DNA from: Notamacropus eugenii
Taxonomy: Eukaryota > Chordata > Mammalia > Diprotodontia > Macropodidae
Assembly: GCF_028372415.1 (NCBI RefSeq)
Contig: NC_092875.1
Span: forward strand, 229,747,136 to 229,811,135
Length of the DNA stretch: 64,000 nucleotides
Direction: 5' to 3'
The translations under genes and the position numbers were made by a program. Shown piece by piece: positions 22,205-33,827 of the stretch (position 1 is the stretch's first letter; the number at the start of each line of letters is the position of its first letter). Under the pieces are notes generated by a model. That model worked only from the letters and a program-made list of their open reading frames with translations, searched no databases and was not told the origin of the DNA.

Positions 22205-24115
22205 CATTTCTACCAAAAAGTTTATAAGGATAAAAGTCATTCCCCAATACATAAATAGATATCAACAGATAGTTTTAAGGGAAGAAATCCAACCTATCAA
22301 CAATTATATGAAAAATGTCCTAAAACACTGATTAGGGAAATGAAAATTAAAGTAATTTTGAAGTTTTACCTCACACCTATTAGACTAGCAAAGAAGACAA
22401 AGGATGAAAATGACAAATGTTGGAGGGGCTTTTGACTAGTGCATTTTTGGTGGAGTTGTGAATTGCTCCAGTCATTTTGAAAAGCAATTAAGAACTCTGC
22501 CCAGAAAGTTAACAAACTGTGAGCAACCCAGTTATATATCACCACCAGGCCTACATTACAAAGATATCAAAGAAAGAGGAAAAGGAACTATATGTGCAAG
22601 AATATTTATAGCACTTCTTTTCATAGTAGCCAAAAGTTGAGAACTAAAGGGATGTCTTCTTTTGAGGAATGGCTAAATAAATTGAGATATATGAGTGTAA
22701 TATAATATTAACATACCATAAGACTTGATGGAAATGGACACTTTCATAGGAAACTGTGAAGTTCTCTATGAAATGATGCAAAATGAGCTGAAGTAGAAGA
22801 ACAATTTCTTTTTTCTTTTTTTTTATAATTAATTAATTTTTAGTTTTCAACATTCACTTTCATAAGATGAGTTTTAAATTTTCTCCCCCTCCATCTCCTT
22901 CACCCTCTCCAAGACTCTCTGCAATCTGATATATAGGCCCTACCTATACATTTCTATTAAACATATTTTCACATTAATCATGATGTAAAGAAGAATTAGA
23001 ACTAATGGGAGGAATTACAGAAAGAAAAAACAAAACAATAAAGAAAAGTAGAGCAAATAGTTAGCTGCCAGTTGCATTCAGACTCCAAAGTTCTTTCTCT
23101 GGTGTGGGTAGCATTTTCCATCATGAGTCTTTTGTAGTTGTCTTATATCCTTGCATTGCTGAGAAGAGCTAAGTCTATCAAAGTCAGTCATTACAGAATG
23201 TGGCTGTTACTGTGTACAATGTTCTCCTGGTTCTGCTCCCCTCACTCAGTGTCAGTTCGTGTAAGCCTTTCCAGGTTTTTCTGAAGTCTGCTGCTCATCA
23301 TTTCTTATAGTATAATAGTATTCCATTATATTTATCTACCACAACTTGTTGAGCCATTCCCCAATTGATGGACATCCCCTTAATTTCCAATTCTTTGCCA
23401 CCACAAAAAGAGCTGTTATAAATATTTTTGTACATGTGGGTTCTTTCCCCATTTTTATAATGTCTTTGGGATACACATCTAGAAGTGGTATTGCTGGGTC
23501 ACAGGGAATGTACAGACTTATAATCCTTTGGGCATAATTCCAAATTGTTTTCCAGAATGGTTGGTTCAGTTCACAACTCCACCAACAATGCATTAGTATT
23601 CCCATCTTCCCACATCTTCTCCAACATTTATTATTTTGTTGTTAGCCAGTCTGATAGGTATGATGGGGTACCTCAGAGTTGTTTTGATTTGCATTTCTCT
23701 AATCAATAGTGATTAAGAATATTTTTATATGACTAAAGATAGCTTTAATTTCTTCCTCTGAAAACTGCCTATTCATATCCTTTGATCATTTATCAATTAG
23801 GGAATGACTTATCTTCTCATAAATTTGACTCAGTTATGAGTGTAATATATATTTTGGAAATGAGGCCTTTATCAGAGACAAACTGGCTATAAAGATTATT
23901 TCCCAGCTTTCTGCTTCCCTATAAGAACTATTTATACAATGATAACATTTTAGAGAAAAATAACTTTGAAAGGCTTTAGAACTCTGATCAGTGGAATGAT
24001 AAGCCACATGTCCAAAATAATAAAGATACAATATTATTCACCTTCTCTCAGAGAGATGATGAACATAAAATGCAGAAAGAGATATTTTTTTTGGACATGG
24101 CTAATGTGGAAACTT
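22205..24115 (+). repeat. Older L1 3' part, split by a second L1
   Basis: Sense ORF2 C-terminal sequence (frame 22458-22640, 'FEKQLRTLPRKLTNCEQPSY', 'GTICARIFIALLFIVAKS') runs to 22807. It resumes at 23923 with the 3' UTR ('tttatacaatgataacattt', 'ggacatggctaatgtggaaa'). The inner 1.1 kb is a younger L1 in the opposite direction. Confidence 0.75.
22808..23922 (-). mobile_element. L1 3' end nested inside an older L1
   Basis: Antisense L1 with A tail (T-run at 22808-22833), 3' UTR, and ORF2 C-terminal region. The minus frame 23605-23336 reads 'HCWWSCELNQPFWKTIWNYA', 'PCDPAIPLLDVYPKD', 'IFITALFVVAKNWK', typical of the L1 ORF2 C terminus. Flanks AAGAACAATTT (22797-22807) and AAGAACTATTT (23923-23933) are a target duplication with one mismatch. 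Confidence 0.85.
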
Positions 24116-24754
24116 GTTTCACCAGACCATGTATTGGAGAATAAACTTCCTTCCTTCTTTCTTTCCATGTGCTCAATATTGTGAGTCTCCCTATTCATGT
24201 GAAACAGTATAACTCCTATACAAGCTGCCCATTCAAGTTTGAACCAGGGAATGGTGTTTCCTTTCTGTGTTTCTCAGAATTAAAAGGACTTTGTGTTGGG
24301 ACTCTGTGTCTCTCTGCGGATAGCAGGAGAAAACTTGTTTCCATCACATTAGGAGGATAAATAGATATTGAGGAGAATTCACTCTAGGCTAGACTGGCTT
24401 CCTTTTTGTCTCTGAGGACATCTCCCTAACTCTACTTTGCCTATAAAGCACTCAGGGAAAAAAAATACTTCTTCACAAAGCGCCTCTCCCTTTTTTCATT
24501 TCCAGCTCTCCAGCTTGTTCCTTTTGTATCTCTCTGTTGAGTGGTAGTTTAACAGAGTAAAAAGAGAAGCAGACTTAAAAGTCGGAGGGGCAGGAGTATA
24601 CTGAGAAATGTTTGCTGTAGGAGAAGCGACATGAATGGATGTTACTCATTGGGGAAATGTAATAAAAAAGACATAGATAATTACTGACCTATATGCCTAT
24701 TTTTTCTGCAGTATCTCTGAGAATGATTGGCAGATTTATTGAGAATATCCTTGA
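24116..24754. other. No gene or repeat recognised
   Basis: Mixed AT-rich sequence between the nested L1 pair and the composite element. No supported feature. Confidence 0.4.
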
Positions 24755-25225
24755 TGAAGTTACAAGAAGGTAAGAGGCAATCTTCCAGATCCCTGATTGC
24801 AGGGTTTGAGGGCAAAGGAAAGAGCTCTTCCCAAAGTCTCCACCTAGAGAGGGCTCCCAGGCTTGCCAGTTTTTCATTTTCTACCCAGCTATATTCCTTT
24901 GAATTAAACTCCATTAAAGTGCCCAGAAACTTCATCATCAGGAACACCATCCAAATTTCCATTTAAAGAGGATTCCTAGGCCAGCCATTTCTTCGTTTCC
25001 CACTCAGCTGCACTCTTTTGAATTGGACTCCATTATACCCTACACTAGGTACCTTCCCTCCTGCTTTGTCTCTTTCCTTCTGCTTTTTCAGCTTCCTTTT
25101 GTGTGCTGTCTTTCTCTTATTGGATTGTAAGCTCCTTGAGGGTAGGGACTGTCTTTCTTTTTCATATTAGTACCACCAGCACTTAGCACAAAGCCTGGCA
25201 TGTAGCAGGCACTTAATAAATGTGT
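24755..25225 (+). repeat. L2-tailed composite element with duplicated head (copy 3)
   Basis: Two head units in tandem start near 24847 and 24967 (period ~120). They share 'gaattaaactccatta' / 'gaattggactccatta' and 'gagggctcccaggc' / 'gaggattcctaggc'. Then come 'gctttttcagcttccttttg', 'ggattgtaagctccttgagg' and an L2 end ('gcctggcatgtagcaggcac', 'ttaataaatg'). Confidence 0.6.
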
Positions 25226-25689
25226 ATCTGCTGACTAACAAATGATTTTTTTGTAGGAAACCATATTTTTATAGTTACACAATTGCCTGAAAGGTGAAGA
25301 GAATGCAAGATTCTATTATAATTATTGTTTGTTGACTATAAAAGCATTTCATTTGGGAGATCAAAATTTGAACATCGCTCAAATACCCCAGAGACTAAAT
25401 TCAACCAAGGAAAGGAGAACAGGCAGGCCTGTATGTCAGCTCCAGACATAATTTCTCTATCCCAACCTCTTTTTTGTACTTTCACCTTTAATCTCTGTTC
25501 ATTCAGGTATATATTCTGTGCCACACTCACCCTGTAAGTCCATCAGTCCAATGCAAGTTCACACTGAAGCAGGGTCATCAATTTGTTTTTGTCTGCATCT
25601 TGTTCTATCTAGAGGGTAACCCTATTCTCCCCTTTTACAAACTCAAAAACAGAGGTAATTTTCTCAATGATTCTGCTTATTAATATCAA

Positions 25690-25850
25690 TTGAGTCATAA
25701 AGCAGGGAGACATATATTCCCCAAGTGTATTTGCCACTGTTATGAAGAATATCTACTGCAGGGTTCAAATGGAAGAAAAATTCCCCATAGATGTGAAGTG
25801 CTCCAGGCATTCTTATTTGAAGATGACATTATGCTGAGGTCATCAAATCA
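25690..25850 (+). pseudogene. RTE (BovB-like) reverse-transcriptase fragment
   Basis: The frame reads '...RHIFPKCICHCYEEYLL', 'VLQAFLFEDDIMLR'. This corresponds to the RTE reverse-transcriptase stretch from the QGD..SP motif to the catalytic FADD box, here changed to FEDD. Only ~55 codons remain. RTE elements of this clade supply the tails of several SINEs in the window. Confidence 0.6.
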
Positions 25851-25990
25851 GTCAGTCAGTCAATATTTATTAAGTTCTTCCACCCACCTGCCAAAGGTAT
25901 TCTTAGCATAAGCATCGTGCTAAGCTCTATGGATATAAAAAGAGGTAAAAATGTGAGGAATAATTCATTGGATCCCTACTCTATTCCAAT
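25848..25990 (-). repeat. L2 3'-end fragment
   Basis: Plus strand shows 'tcagtcagtcagtcaatatt', 'tattaagttcttcc' and 'cgtgctaagctctatgg', the reverse of an L2 3' end. Confidence 0.65.
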
Positions 25991-26122
25991 CAGTATTAAT
26001 CAGTTTGATATTTCACAAAAATCATATGGGGATAGTTAGGTAACACAGATTCTTATAGTAGACTTTATAGTAGACCTCAAACTTTAATCCAGTGTTTGCC
26101 ACTTGTTTACCAGTTATGAAGC

Positions 26123-26687
26123 TGTAATGTTAATATACGGTTAATGGTGGGTGGGGGGAAGAGTTAAAGATCTTCCCTGCCAGTTAATAGGCCTCAATAT
26201 CTTTTGTTAATTTCTACTGAGGCACTGGGTCAGAGGATTGTGCCCTCTGGCTCTGAAAGTATATAAGTACTCTGAGGTGAGATTTTACTTTCTGAGCTTA
26301 CTCATTGGAAGAGTTTGTTTGGCCAGATGAGACTGAATAACCACGAAGGATTTCCCTTCACTTTGAAAACCTAGATATTGGTACTTGTCTCTCTGGTAAC
26401 TATGTACATATGTAATGATCAGACAATTGGATCTGTCTATTGATCTGTGAAGTATGTATTGCTTATGATCAGACAGTTAGAAGCCCTGTCTGTTAGTCTT
26501 TATTTCTCTGTTTGTATTTCCTCTGAAGTTCAGAGCGCTGACTTTTTCCCCTGAACTAAGTGAATGATATATGTGCTTGATTAAAGTACATTGTTGACCC
26601 CTCAAAAGTTGCTTTCCTTTTAGTAAAGCAGATCTAAGAACCTGTACAGCAGTCCCTCCTGTGTATGCTGAGGTCCTTGCTGTTACA
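26123..26687 (+). mobile_element. Solo LTR, family A (copy 1)
   Basis: A 565-bp block runs from TGTAATGTTAAT to CTTGCTGTTACA. It holds a TATA box (TATATAA, 26260-26266) and an ATTAAA signal (26580-26585) about 100 bases before the end. The flanking pentamers GAAGC and GAAAC agree at four of five positions. It aligns over almost its whole length with 54142-54702. No retroviral internal sequence is present. The family was not identified; the 5-base duplication would suit class III (ERVL-like) or another five-base group. Confidence 0.75.
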
Positions 26688-26713
26688 GAAACTCACTCAT
26701 GCAACCACAAGAA

Positions 26714-27222
26714 TGTTGACAAGGATATCTACATCTTGTCGTGCTCAAATTCCATGTTCAAATCCAGCATAGGCAGGGATGTCTTGATTCTTTGAAAAGT
26801 GCCCCAACTTATTTTTATATTTTTGGAATATTCTCTCTTGTCCAACAAGAGCAGGTGGCCATCTTATGACCACTTAGTCACTAGAGATGAATCTTGCCTT
26901 GCCCATCTTATGTCTATTTAGTCAGTAGAGATGTCCCATATTTCACCCAACCTGTGACCTCCCTTATGGATATACCATCATTTTTGGCCCTGAAGAGCAA
27001 GGCCTATCAACCAATGAGATTCTACATTTTATCATGCCTTCTTTGCATATTTGGGCATCAAACCCTATAAAAGTAAGGGGAGACTAGGGGCATCTCAGAT
27101 CATGAGGAAGATCAGAGGTTCACTTCATTAGAGGGAATTATGGACCCTTTAATGAAGTGCTATTGCTTTGGAGCTCTGCCTCAGTGATTTTTCTTACAGA
27201 CTGAACAATTTTAGACCCCACA
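26714..27222 (+). mobile_element. Probable second, unrelated LTR
   Basis: The block has a TATA box (TATAAAA, 27066-27072) followed ~150 bases later by an end in 'ttagaccccaca', after which L2 sequence begins. The left end (TGTTGAC, 26714) is a guess. The flanks do not give a clear duplication, and no AATAAA was found. Confidence 0.4.
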
Positions 27223-27480
27223 AAAGACAATCTTCATCCCTGCAGAGCTCAGAATCTAATGGGGGATCAACAAGTGTACCAATATGTACAAACTACATAT
27301 AGGACAAATAGGAAATAAGAGAGGGAAGGCACAAGCCTCAGAACACTGAGGTACCTCTTAAACGAGATTCATAACTCCTTAAAAGAGTTGGAATAACTAT
27401 CCAATAGGAAAACTAAAATGAAGCAGAGTGATTAGTGTTCAGAATATGAAATACACCTAGATGAAGTGCCCACTGAATTG
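27223..27480 (-). repeat. L2 fragment
   Basis: 'catccctgcagagctcagaa', 'tctaatgggggatcaacaag' and 'gggaaggcacaagcctcaga' are the reverse of the L2 segment before the 3' tail. Confidence 0.6.
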
Positions 27481-27575
27481 GTTCACCAGTACATATACAT
27501 CTTGGACAGATCTTGCCGATAGATAATCACTTGAATCTAAAATTGAATAGAAGGAAGAAAGTAGGCAATTGTACT

Positions 27576-27832
27576 CCAAGCCCAGCACTCTACCCACTGT
27601 ACCACCTAACTGCCCCTACGTCAGGAAGACCTGAGTTCAAAGCTGACCTCAAACACTTACTAGCTATGTGACCCTGGGCAAGTCACTTAACCCTATTTGT
27701 CTCAGTTCCTCATCTGTAAAATTAACTGGAGAAGGAAACAGCAAACCATTCCAGTACTCTTGCCAAGAAAATCACAAAAGTGATCACAAAGCATTGGACA
27801 TGACTGAAATGACATAACAGTAAAGGGCAGAG
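27576..27832 (+). repeat. Marsupial SINE with RTE tail, preceded by an inverted SINE head
   Basis: A plus-strand SINE body from 27619 (CORE 'gaccctgggcaagtcactta', tail 'aactggagaaggaaacagca', 'ggacatgactgaaatgac') is joined directly to a reversed head fragment (27578-27616, 'ccactgtaccacctaactgc'). The junction forms a small head-to-head arrangement. Confidence 0.7.
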
Positions 27833-28082
27833 GAATAGTGAATGTGAATAGACTCCAGTAAATTATCAATGATCAACTGAACACAAGAAACCATGTAAAA
27901 GAAATCAAAGCAATATGTGACCAGAAAAGGGGCTCCAATTCTTATAGAGGGTGAAGGATAAGACAAGGCAATCCTGCATGCTGCACTGGTGTCATAAAAT
28001 GTTAAGAGATTTAGATGGAGACCCCCAGAAGAGGATTTATGGGAAGACCTGGGCAAGAGTTGAACAGTTTAGAAGAAATGAG

Positions 28083-28116
28083 TAGATATCATGTGATATA
28101 TATATATATATATATA
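28083..28116. repeat. TA simple repeat
   Basis: Uninterrupted TA run within 'gatatatata...taattg'. Confidence 0.9.
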
Positions 28117-28499
28117 ATTGAAGGGAGTACCTACGTTGATGAGATCATAGAGCCATTGAAATGTGGACACTGTTGATCATCCATTCCTTGAAATTCTCTT
28201 TCTCCTTGGTTCCTGTGGTATATTGTGCTTCCCTGTTTCATTTGTTTCTCTAGCCACCCCTTTTCTGCTTCTTTTGATGTTTCTTTTTTCCTCTTGAATC
28301 TCCTAATTGCAGGTTTTTTCCTCAATCCACTTTTCTTCTGTTCTCTACTTTTTTTTCCTCTTGCCTTAGGTAGTATCATACTTTATGAATTCTTCTACTG
28401 TTACTTCAATGTGGATTCCCAAATAAATTTCTCTAATTCTTAATTTTCTTCATAGTTCTGTCTAGACCCGTATATTTAATTGCCTACTGTATTTACTGC

Positions 28500-29290
28500 G
28501 GGAACTTTGAACTCATCAGAACTAAAACTGAACGCATCTTTCCACTGCCTTCCCTAACTTAATCTTCTTGTCTTCATTATCTCAGTTAGTGCCATTGCTA
28601 TTGTCCCAGTTGCTCAGGCTTGAAACCTCAGAGTTTTCTTTGAATGCATGGAGTAAAGAAGAAAGAGGAGCCAGTCAAGCAGTTTCCAAGTGGATTCCAC
28701 CTCTGGAATACATCTCAAATTCTTCTCCTGCTTTTCATTTACATTGTCACTGTCTTTAGTTATTAAGGCTCTCATTTCCTCTTGACTTAACTATTGTAAT
28801 AATATCTTAACTAGTCTCCCAACTTCTGATCTCTTTCTTCTTCAGAATATGTGTCTTATACCTGAGCAATCTTCCTAAGGTCCAAGTTCTGATCATGTCA
28901 CTCCCCTACTCAGAAATATTTAATGATTCCTTTATGCTTATCAAATAAAATCCAAGTTCCTTTGCATGGAAATTAAGCATCTGTTTCCTCATCTGCAAAA
29001 CAGGGATAAAAGCACCTACCTCCAAGAGTTGTTGTGAAGATAAAATGAAATAATATATGTAAAATATTTTGAAAACTTTAAAGTTCCATAAAAATACTGG
29101 CCATTATTATTTCAGCTCTAACCTACTTCCACAGTTTTGTATTCTGTTACTCCCCTTCATTCTTCCTATGTGTTAGCCAAACTAGATCACTCATTATTCC
29201 CTGTTCACTCTCTGCTTTCCCATCTCTATACCTTTTTTCCTTTTTATTATTTTCTGGACTGTCCTTTTACTCTGGAATGCTCTTCTGAAA
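28500..29290 (+). repeat. Old L2-like LINE with a MIR inside
   Basis: 'gctcaggcttgaaacctcag', 'tctgatcatgtcactcccct' and 'ccaagttcctttgcatgg' follow the order of the L2 3' region in a diverged form. A MIR 3' part (28978-29114: 'ctgtttcctcatctgcaaaa', 'gttgttgtgaagataaaatg') interrupts it, after which the LINE resumes with 'cagctctaacctacttcc'. Confidence 0.55.
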
Positions 29291-29675
29291 AGGAGAGACC
29301 CTGATGCTTTGAGGAGGAAATAGAACCATAGAAGCTACCAAGTAAGAGACTATCCAGTAAGGTCAGAGGAAGAAGTAAAAAGTATTGGTACAAACAACAT
29401 CCCTTGTGCCAATATCTTGTTCAAGTGTGCTAAGGCATGTGTTGGACAGATAACAACAATAGACAGCAATAAAAGGCCTAACATCTTTGTGGGGTATGTA
29501 TTCGATATACAATGTATAACCTTCCTAGAGTTACGAATGCTTCCTACCTAGTTCTATTGATTCATGTGGACATAAATGGTACTTTCAGAGGAAACCTAAA
29601 AAGTGTTGTCAAAGATTACAAAGACTCAAAGAAGAAACTGAAGACCAACTAACTAATGAACCAATTAATCAAAAA
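29291..29675. other. No gene or repeat recognised
   Basis: Short unassigned stretch left of the L1 target duplication. Confidence 0.4.
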
Positions 29676-29692
29676 ATTCACAAACATTTATT

Positions 29693-30528
29693 TATTTTTT
29701 GGTTTTCATTTATTTTTAGTTTTCAACATTCACTTTTATAGGATTTTTAGTTCTAAATTTTCCCCTCTCCTTCCCCTCTCCAAGACCTCATGCAATTTAT
29801 TATTGGCTATACCTGTACAATCATATCAAACATATTTCTACATTAGTCATGTTGTGAAAGAATCAGAACAAAATAAAGAAAAAACAAAAAACAAAACGAA
29901 AAGAGAAAATAGTATGCTTCAATCTACATTCAGACTCCATAGTTCTCTCTTTAGATGTGGATAGCATTTTCCATTGTGAGTCTTAGATCCTTGCCTTGCT
30001 GAGAAGAGCCAAGTTTATCAAAGTTGGTCATCACACAATGTTACTGTTACTGTGTACAATGTTCTCCTGGTTCTGCTCACCTCACTCAGCATCAGTTCAT
30101 GTAAATCTTATCAGGTTTTTCTAAAATCTGCCTCCTCCTCATTTCTTATGGAACAATAGTATTCCATTACATTCATATACCACAACTTGTTCAGCCATTT
30201 CCCAATTAATGGGCATTCCCTTGATTTTCAGTTTTTGGCCACCACAAAGAGAGCTGCTATAAATATTTTTGTACATGTGGGTCCCCTTCCATTTTTATGA
30301 TCTCTTTGGGATACAGACCTAGAAGTGGCATTTCTTGATCCAAGGGTGTGCACAGTTTTATAGTCCTTTGGACATAATTCCAAATTACTCTCTAGAATGC
30401 TTGGACAAGTTCACAACTCCACCAACAATTTCCACATCTTCTCTAACATGTATCATTTTCCTGTTTTGTCATATTAGTCAATCTAATAGGTGTGTTTTGT
30501 TGTTTTAATGTGCATTTCTCTAATTAAG
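29693..30528 (-). mobile_element. 5'-truncated L1 with 17-bp target duplication
   Basis: Antisense L1 with 3' UTR on the left ('tttttagttttcaacattca') and ORF2 C-terminal region up to 'atgtgcatttctctaatta'. ATTCACAAACATTTATT (29676-29692) and ATTCACAAGCATTTATT (30529-30545) differ at one base. The target was an L2 3' tail, part of which continues at 30529-30620. Confidence 0.85.
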
Positions 30529-30545
30529 ATTCACAAGCATTTATT

Positions 30546-30620
30546 AAGCACCTATTATGTAACAGGTACTGTGCCTAACTGTTGGAGATACAAAGACAAA
30601 AATAACTGTTATTATTATTA
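30546..30620 (-). repeat. L2 3' tail (target of the L1 insertion)
   Basis: 'aagcacctattatgtaacag' and 'ctgttggagatacaaagaca' are the reversed end of L2. Confidence 0.65.
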
Positions 30621-30759
30621 ATTGAAGAGAAATTGCTGCCCTGCATTGGTAAGGTGACACATTATCAGGTGTTTCCTATACCAACAAAATCACAGGTCCT
30701 GACCAAAAAAATCTCTTTCAATACCAACCAAGAATCCATGAGTTTGCAACTCACTAACA

Positions 30760-31020
30760 TTCCCCAGATGTTCTATGGATAACATCTTTAATCATGCCTC
30801 CCTCATCAGACTACATTTATTCCTGTTGACTTTCATCTTATTCGATTTGATCAAACTTTTAACTCCTTAAGATTTTAGATTCTGATTTTATTATTCAGTG
30901 TATTAGTTAGTTTTCCTAGCCTTGTGTCACCTGCAAATTTGATAGACATTGCATCTTTTCCTTTATTCAAATCATTGATAAAATTGTTAAATAGCACAAA
31001 CACCATTGCATTGGCAATAG
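30760..31020 (-). repeat. Possible old CR1/L3-like fragment
   Basis: 'cttgtgtcacctgcaaattt', 'attcaaatcattgataaaat' and 'gttaaatagcacaaacacc' resemble the antisense text of amniote CR1/L3 3' regions. Diverged. Confidence 0.35.
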
Positions 31021-31104
31021 ATAAGTCATTCCTTTATTCAGCTGGGCTGACTCCCTTAGGGGCAGGTTCATAGCCAATCCCTACTCAACTGCCTCAATGG
31101 CTTT

Positions 31105-33563
31105 TTATAAAAAATTTATTTAATATTTTATTTTCCTCGTTACATGTAAAAATTATTTTTTACATTCATTTTTAAATGAATGAGTTCCAAATTCTTTCCC
31201 TTCCTTCCTCCCCACTTCCACTCCCCATTGAGAAGGCAAGCAATTTGATATGTTATACATGTGTAGTCATGCAAAACATTTCTATATTAGTCATGTTGTG
31301 GAAGAAAACATAGACCAAAAAAATAAACAAACAAACCAAAACCCAAGAAAAAATAAAGTATGCTTCAATCTGCATTCAGGTACCATCACTTCTTTCTCTG
31401 GGGATGGATAGCATTTTTCATCATAAATTGTTCAGAGTTGTTGTGGATTATTGCATGGCTGAGAATAGCTAAGTGATTCACAGCTCATCATCTTACAATA
31501 TTGCTGTTACTTTGTACACAGTACATTTCACTTTGTATCAGGTCATGTAAGTCTTTCTATACCCCAATTCTCATACCGCAATTTGTTCAACCATTCCCCA
31601 ATTGATGGGTATTCCCTCGGTGTCCAATTCTTTAGCACCAGAAAAGAGCTGCTATAAACCTTTTAGTATATAGGTCCTTTTCCTTTTTGCTTTTTTATCT
31701 CTTTTGGGATACAGACCTAGTAGTGGTGTTGCCAAGTCAAAGGGCATGCAGGTTTTACAGCCCTCTGGGCATAGTTCCAAATTGCTCTACAGAATGGTTG
31801 AATCAGTTTACAACTCCACCAACACTGCATTGTCTCATTTTCCCCACATAATCTCCACCATTTGTCATTTTCCTTTTCTGTCTTATTAACCAGTCTAATG
31901 GTTATTAGGTAGCACTTCAGAATTGCTTTAATTTGCATTTCTCCAATCAATAATGAATCAGAGCATTTTTTATATGGCTATAGATAGCTTTGATTACTTC
32001 ATCTGAAAGCTGTTTGTATCTTTTGATCACTTATCAATTGGGGAACAGCTCTTATTTTTATAAATTTGTCTCAGTTCTCTATATGTTTGAGAAATGAGGC
32101 CCTTATCAGAGAAACTTGCTTCAAATTTTTTTCACAGTTACTATTGCTAACTGTATTTCCCTCCATCCTATCCCCCCATTTATTCTATTCTCTCTCTCCT
32201 TTTACCCTGTCCCTCTTCAAAAGTGTTTTGCTTCTGAGTACTCCCTTCCCCAATCTGCCCTCCCTTCTATCACCACCACTCTTCTCTTATCTCCTTCTCC
32301 TCCTATTATCCTGTAGGGTAAGAGAGATTTCTATACCCAATTGAGTGTGTGTGGTATTCTGTCTTTGAGCCGATTCTGATGAGAATGAGGTTCACTTGCT
32401 CCCCTCATTTCCCCCCTCTTCCCCTCCACTGTAAAAGCTTTTTATTGCCTCTTTTATGTGACATAATTTACTTCATTCTACCTCTCTGTTTCTCTTTCTC
32501 TCAGTACATTCCTCTCTCACCCCTTAATTTTATTTTTTAGGTATCATCCCTTCATATTCAACTCACACTTGTGCTGTCTGTATATCTATATTCCTTTTAA
32601 TTACCCTAATAATGAGAGAGTTCTTATGATTTACTAGTATTATCTTCCTATGTAGTAATGTAAACAGTTTAACCTTATCAAGTCCCTTATGATTTCCCTT
32701 TCTGTTTACCTTTTTATGGCCTTTTCATCAAGAGTGCTTGAAAGTTCTCTATTTCATTGAAAATTCATTTTTCCCCCAAAGGATTATACTCAGTTTTGCT
32801 GAGTAGGTGATTCTTAGTTGTAATCCTAGCTCCATTGCCTTCCAGAACATCATATTCTAAGCCCTACAATCCTTTAATATAAAAGGTGCTAAATCTTGTG
32901 TTATCCAGACTGTGACTCCATGATACTTGAATTGTTTCTTTCTGACTACTTGCAATATTTTCTCCTTGACTTGGGAATTCTGGAATTTGGCTTATAATAT
33001 TCCTGGGAGTTTTCATTTTGAGATCTCTTTCAGGAGTTGATTGGTAGATTCTTCCAATTTCTATTTTACCTTATGGTTCTGGAATATCAGGGAAGTTTTC
33101 CTTGATAATTTTTTGAAAGATGATGTCTAGGCTCTGTTTTTGATAGTGGCTTTCAAGTAGTCCAATAATTTTTAAGTTCTCTCTCCTGGATTTGTTTTCT
33201 AGTCAGTTGCTTTTTCAATGAAATATTTCATGTTGTCTTCTATTTTTTCATTCTTTTGGTTTTGTTTTATTGTTTTTTGATTTCTCATAAAGTCATTAGC
33301 TTTCATTTCCTCAATTCTGATTTTTAAGAAATTATTTCCTTCAGTGAGCTTTTGTAGCGCCTTTTCCATTTGGTCAACTCTACTTTTCAAGGAGTTGCTT
33401 TCTTCAGTGAACTGTTGTGCCTCTTTTTTCATTTGACCATTTCTGCTTTTTAAGACATTCTTCTCCTCATTGGCTTTTTGGACCTCTTTTACCATTTGGC
33501 CTAGTCTGTTTTTTAAGGTGTTATTTTCTCCAAAATTTTTTGTGTCTCCTTTATCAAATTGTT
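31105..33563 (-). mobile_element. Half-L1-like element retaining the ORF2 C terminus
   Basis: Read on the minus strand (33563 down to 31105), the order is: ORF1 part (33563-32730), a purine-rich region similar to the 3' UTR of the element at 15676 (32730-32150), then an L1 ORF2 C-terminal region (32140-31560; minus frame 31950-31717 'MQCWWSCKLIQPFCRAIWNY') and an L1 3' UTR with A tail. Most of ORF2, including endonuclease and reverse transcriptase, is absent. The 5' part is truncated. This differs from the compact half-L1 at 15676, where ORF1 is followed only by the 3' UTR. Confidence 0.7.
32730..33563 (-). pseudogene. L1/half-L1 ORF1p remnant
   Basis: The minus frame shows the coiled-coil part ('GENNTLKNRLGQMVKEVQKA', 'LKSRVDQMEKALQKLTEGNN') and 'MRNQKTIKQNQKNEKIEDNM', the same order as the ORF1p at 16284 (for example 'EENNTLKNRLTQLAKEVQKA'). 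The downstream RNA-binding part is broken by frameshifts. The end near 32730 is fused to UTR-like sequence by a small deletion. Confidence 0.75.
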
Positions 33564-33615
33564 GACTCATTGTAATGCCAATTAACAAAGCACACTTGAG
33601 GGCTGCTGTTGTAAA

Positions 33616-33648
33616 GATATATATATATATATATATATATATGTAGAT

Positions 33649-33679
<31 letters not shown>

Positions 33680-33680
33680 T
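33616..33680. repeat. TA and GATA simple repeats
   Basis: A TA run is followed by seven or so GATA units, ending near 33680. Confidence 0.9.
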
Positions 33681-33827
33681 GTACATATGTGGTTGAATCA
33701 CAGCGTATAATAAGCACTGTATTTACTCAAAAGCAACATTTAATTTTGTCAAGAAAAACTTTCTAAGAATTAGAATTATCTAAAAGTCAAATGGACCATC
33801 TGAAAAAGTGCTAGCTTCCTTCTCACT

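Noticed and set aside
33199..33717. A 172-codon frame with an N-terminal isoleucine/tyrosine repeat as a new protein
   Set aside because: The N-terminal part is translation of the TA/GATA microsatellite; the rest is the half-L1 ORF1 remnant.
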